NCBI GenBank assembly: GCA_020432595.1 | Contig: JAGQGA010000198.1 | Span: 1 to 8,674, forward strand | Length of the DNA stretch: 8,674 nucleotides | Source: Anaerolineales bacterium | GTDB lineage: Bacteria > Chloroflexota > Anaerolineae > Promineifilales > Promineifilaceae | Direction of reading: 5' to 3' | In this document: one piece after another, positions 7,955 through 8,674 of the stretch | Layout: each line of letters opens with the position of its first letter | How positions within the stretch are numbered: position 1 is the first letter of the stretch | Notes under the pieces: model-generated | What the model was told of the DNA's origin: nothing | The model's input: the letters and a program-made list of their open reading frames with translations, nothing else | The model's database searches: none | Position numbers and translations under genes: made by a program

Positions 7955-8269
7955 ACGATTGCCACAGGAAGCGCAGACAATACAGCGCGAGTATGGGATA
8001 GTAAAACAGGGGAACTTTTGCAAACCCTCATCGGCCATACCGATCTTGTTACGCGGCTTGCTTTTTCCCCCGACGGCCGTTTTCTCGCAACTGGCAGCGA
8101 TGATCAAACGGCGCGTCTGTGGGAAATTAGTACAGGGAAGGAAGTTCATCAATATTCCGGCCACATTTCTACGCTGTTTCATGTTGGCTTTTCTAGTGAC
8201 GGCAGCCACGTTTATACGGCTGATAGTCAAGCCGCTTATGTCTGGCGAGCAACACTTGAAGATGTTGTC
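6515..8269 (+). repeat. Coding repeat region: 14 WD40 blades (two seven-blade propellers)
   Basis: The encoded protein repeats the pattern GH-x-x-x-V ... FSPDG ... TGS-x-D-x-T-x-RLWD-x-x-TG-x-E about every 42 residues. I count 14 units when the frame is read through the TAA at 7952, starting at residues 984, 1026, 1068, about 1107, 1151, 1193, 1235, about 1275, about 1321, 1364, about 1406, 1448, 1490 and 1532. Units 3, 4, 8 and 9 are degenerate and lack the full GH or WD signatures. Fourteen units suit two seven-bladed beta-propellers. The stop falls in unit 12, just after SPDG. Confidence 0.85.
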
Positions 8270-8320
8270 ACTTTACACCCTATAATGTACCAGAGATTAA
8301 CGGCAAAGATGCACCACTAG
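7955..8320 (+). pseudogene. 3' remnant of the WD40 receptor gene beyond the in-frame stop
   Basis: Directly after the TAA the same frame continues for 121 codons to a TAG at 8318-8320. It finishes blade 12 (TIATGSADNTARVWD) and adds blades 13 and 14, so it belongs to the upstream gene and is not separate. The broken codon sits where neighbouring blades read SPDGQ or SPNGQ with a CAA Gln codon; CAA to TAA needs one C-to-T change. An independent start at TTG 8018 is formally possible but has no biological reason. The final residues (YQRLTAKMHH) are not WD40-like and are encoded by IS repeat DNA, so the original C-terminus is missing. Alternatives are readthrough or a sequencing error. Confidence 0.8.
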
Positions 8321-8368
8321 TTAACGGCAAAGATGCACCACTAGTTAACGGCAAGTATGCATCACTTG
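8297..8368 (+). repeat. Three tandem 24-bp repeats in the IS21-type left end
   Basis: Units 8297-8320 and 8321-8344 are identical, beginning ttaacggcaaagatgcacca and ending ctag. Unit 8345-8368 matches 20 of 24 bases. There are no spacers between units. They are probably transposase (IstA) binding sites at the element's end. The first unit supplies the last 7 sense codons and the TAG stop of the interrupted WD40 gene. Confidence 0.85.
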
Positions 8369-8396
8369 GCTACCTGTTTTCCTTTCCTCTATCCTT

Positions 8397-8415
8397 CCGG
8401 CAAACACCTTGTCGG
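8397..8415 (+). promoter_or_regulatory. Possible hairpin overlapping the istA ribosome binding site
   Basis: ccggca (8397-8402) can pair with tgtcgg (8410-8415), with one G-U wobble, around a 7-nt loop. The right arm overlaps the first bases of the istA Shine-Dalgarno sequence (gggag, 8414-8418). Such a fold could lower transposase translation, but it is short and unproven. Confidence 0.2.
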
Positions 8416-8423
8416 GAGATGGT

Positions 8424-8674
8424 ATGTCAGGAAAAAGGAAAACAACTGTGGACATTTACACCTTGTTACAACACCTGCGCGCCGGAGCCAGCAATCGGCG
8501 TATCCAGCGCGAATTAGGGATAGATCGGCGCACCGCGCAAAAATATCGTGCCTGGGCCGAAACCTACAGCCTGTTGGCTGGCAAATTGCCGCCAGTGGAA
8601 GAATTACACGACTTGCTGCAAGAGACAATGCCGGAAAGCCAATCACCGCAAACCATTTCCACGGTGGAACCGTA
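8424..8674 (+). CDS. istA: IS21-family transposase IstA, N-terminal part (3' partial)
   Basis: The frame runs from ATG 8424 to the window edge (83 full codons). The first 55 residues (VDIYTLLQHLRAGASNRRI, then RELGIDRRTAQKYRAWAE) form the helix-turn-helix DNA-binding region of IS21-type IstA proteins, with the recognition helix around residues 34-45. The DDE catalytic core lies beyond the window. IstA carries out strand cleavage and transfer; its ATPase partner IstB is normally encoded just downstream. The start is supported by gggag (8414-8418) five bases upstream. The nearby ATG at 8419 is in another frame, which closes at a TAG after 32 codons without resemblance to IstA. Confidence 0.85.
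   Translation, partial: MSGKRKTTVDIYTLLQHLRAGASNRRIQRELGIDRRTAQKYRAWAETYSLLAGKLPPVEELHDLLQETMPESQSPQTISTVEP

Larger units (their letters stand above)
8..8081. repeat. Dispersed 10-bp palindrome AACGGCCGTT (six exact copies)
   Basis: Exact copies lie at 8-17, 1285-1294, 2124-2133, 2214-2223, 3053-3062 and 5227-5236. The 8-bp core ACGGCCGT recurs at 8073-8080. All are inside coding regions. Four copies are read as Thr-Ala-Val (acg gcc gtt) and two as Asn-Gly-Arg (aac ggc cgt), so selection appears to act on DNA and not on the protein. The element is comparable in style to HIP1 of cyanobacteria. Confidence 0.75.
8286..8674 (+). mobile_element. IS21-family insertion sequence, left end (runs off the window)
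   Basis: An istA-type transposase begins at 8424, preceded by three tandem 24-bp repeats. Multiple short repeats at the ends are typical of IS21-family elements, where the transposase binds. The boundary is tentatively set at 8286 because tgtaccag begins there, and IS21-family ends usually start with TG(T). The right end, istB and the target duplication lie outside the window, so the boundary is not proven. The element is inserted in the 3' end of the WD40 receptor gene. Confidence 0.7.

Noticed and set aside
8018..8320. A separate small WD40 gene starting at TTG 8018
   Set aside because: It is in the same frame as the large receptor and completes its blade pattern, so it is the remnant after an in-frame stop.
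8297..8368. CRISPR-like direct repeats
   Set aside because: The three 24-bp units abut with no spacers, and no cas gene is seen. They sit directly in front of an IS21-type transposase gene.
8419..8520. ATG 8419 as start of a different small protein
   Set aside because: Its frame closes at a TAG after 32 codons and resembles nothing, whereas the frame from ATG 8424 gives a clear IstA N-terminus.

Overview
The window suggests a bacterium of the Chloroflexota (Anaerolineae-like). This rests on the style of the YacP-like NYN protein, on the HTH/kinase/STAND/WD40 giant protein, on moderately GC-rich codon use, and on intergenic cagtaatcggtaatcag-type inverted repeats. It is an inference; no rRNA or marker gene is present. 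All genes recognised lie on the + strand, and no stretch of 300 bases or more is without a gene.

Left part (1-3371), housekeeping: the 3' half of a PcrA/UvrD-type DNA helicase, with helicase motifs V and VI and the C-terminal Tudor-like domain; a dyad repeat; a YacP-like NYN/PIN nuclease whose tail carries three copies of a short DVxEWLxLFG motif; a short spacer with a hairpin and a perfect palindrome; and an amidase-signature hydrolase with an intact Lys/Ser/Ser triad. A promoter and a Shine-Dalgarno sequence place the amidase start at 2079.

Central part (3566-8320): one reading frame of 1,584 codons encodes a multi-domain signalling protein. In order it has an XRE-type HTH, a complete Ser/Thr protein kinase, an nSTAND1-type P-loop ATPase, a coiled coil, one membrane helix and 14 WD40 blades, enough for two seven-bladed propellers. 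It is damaged twice. An in-frame TAA at 7952-7954, most simply a CAA Gln codon changed by one C-to-T step, cuts blade 12. Its extreme 3' end has apparently been replaced by the left end of an insertion sequence.

Right part (about 8286-8674): the left end of an IS21-family element, with three tandem 24-bp repeats followed by the 5' part of istA, which runs off the window.

A 10-bp palindrome, AACGGCCGTT, occurs six times in different genes and in two reading phases, far more often than chance would allow. Together with the giant HTH-kinase-STAND-WD40 receptor and its decay, it is the most interesting signal here.
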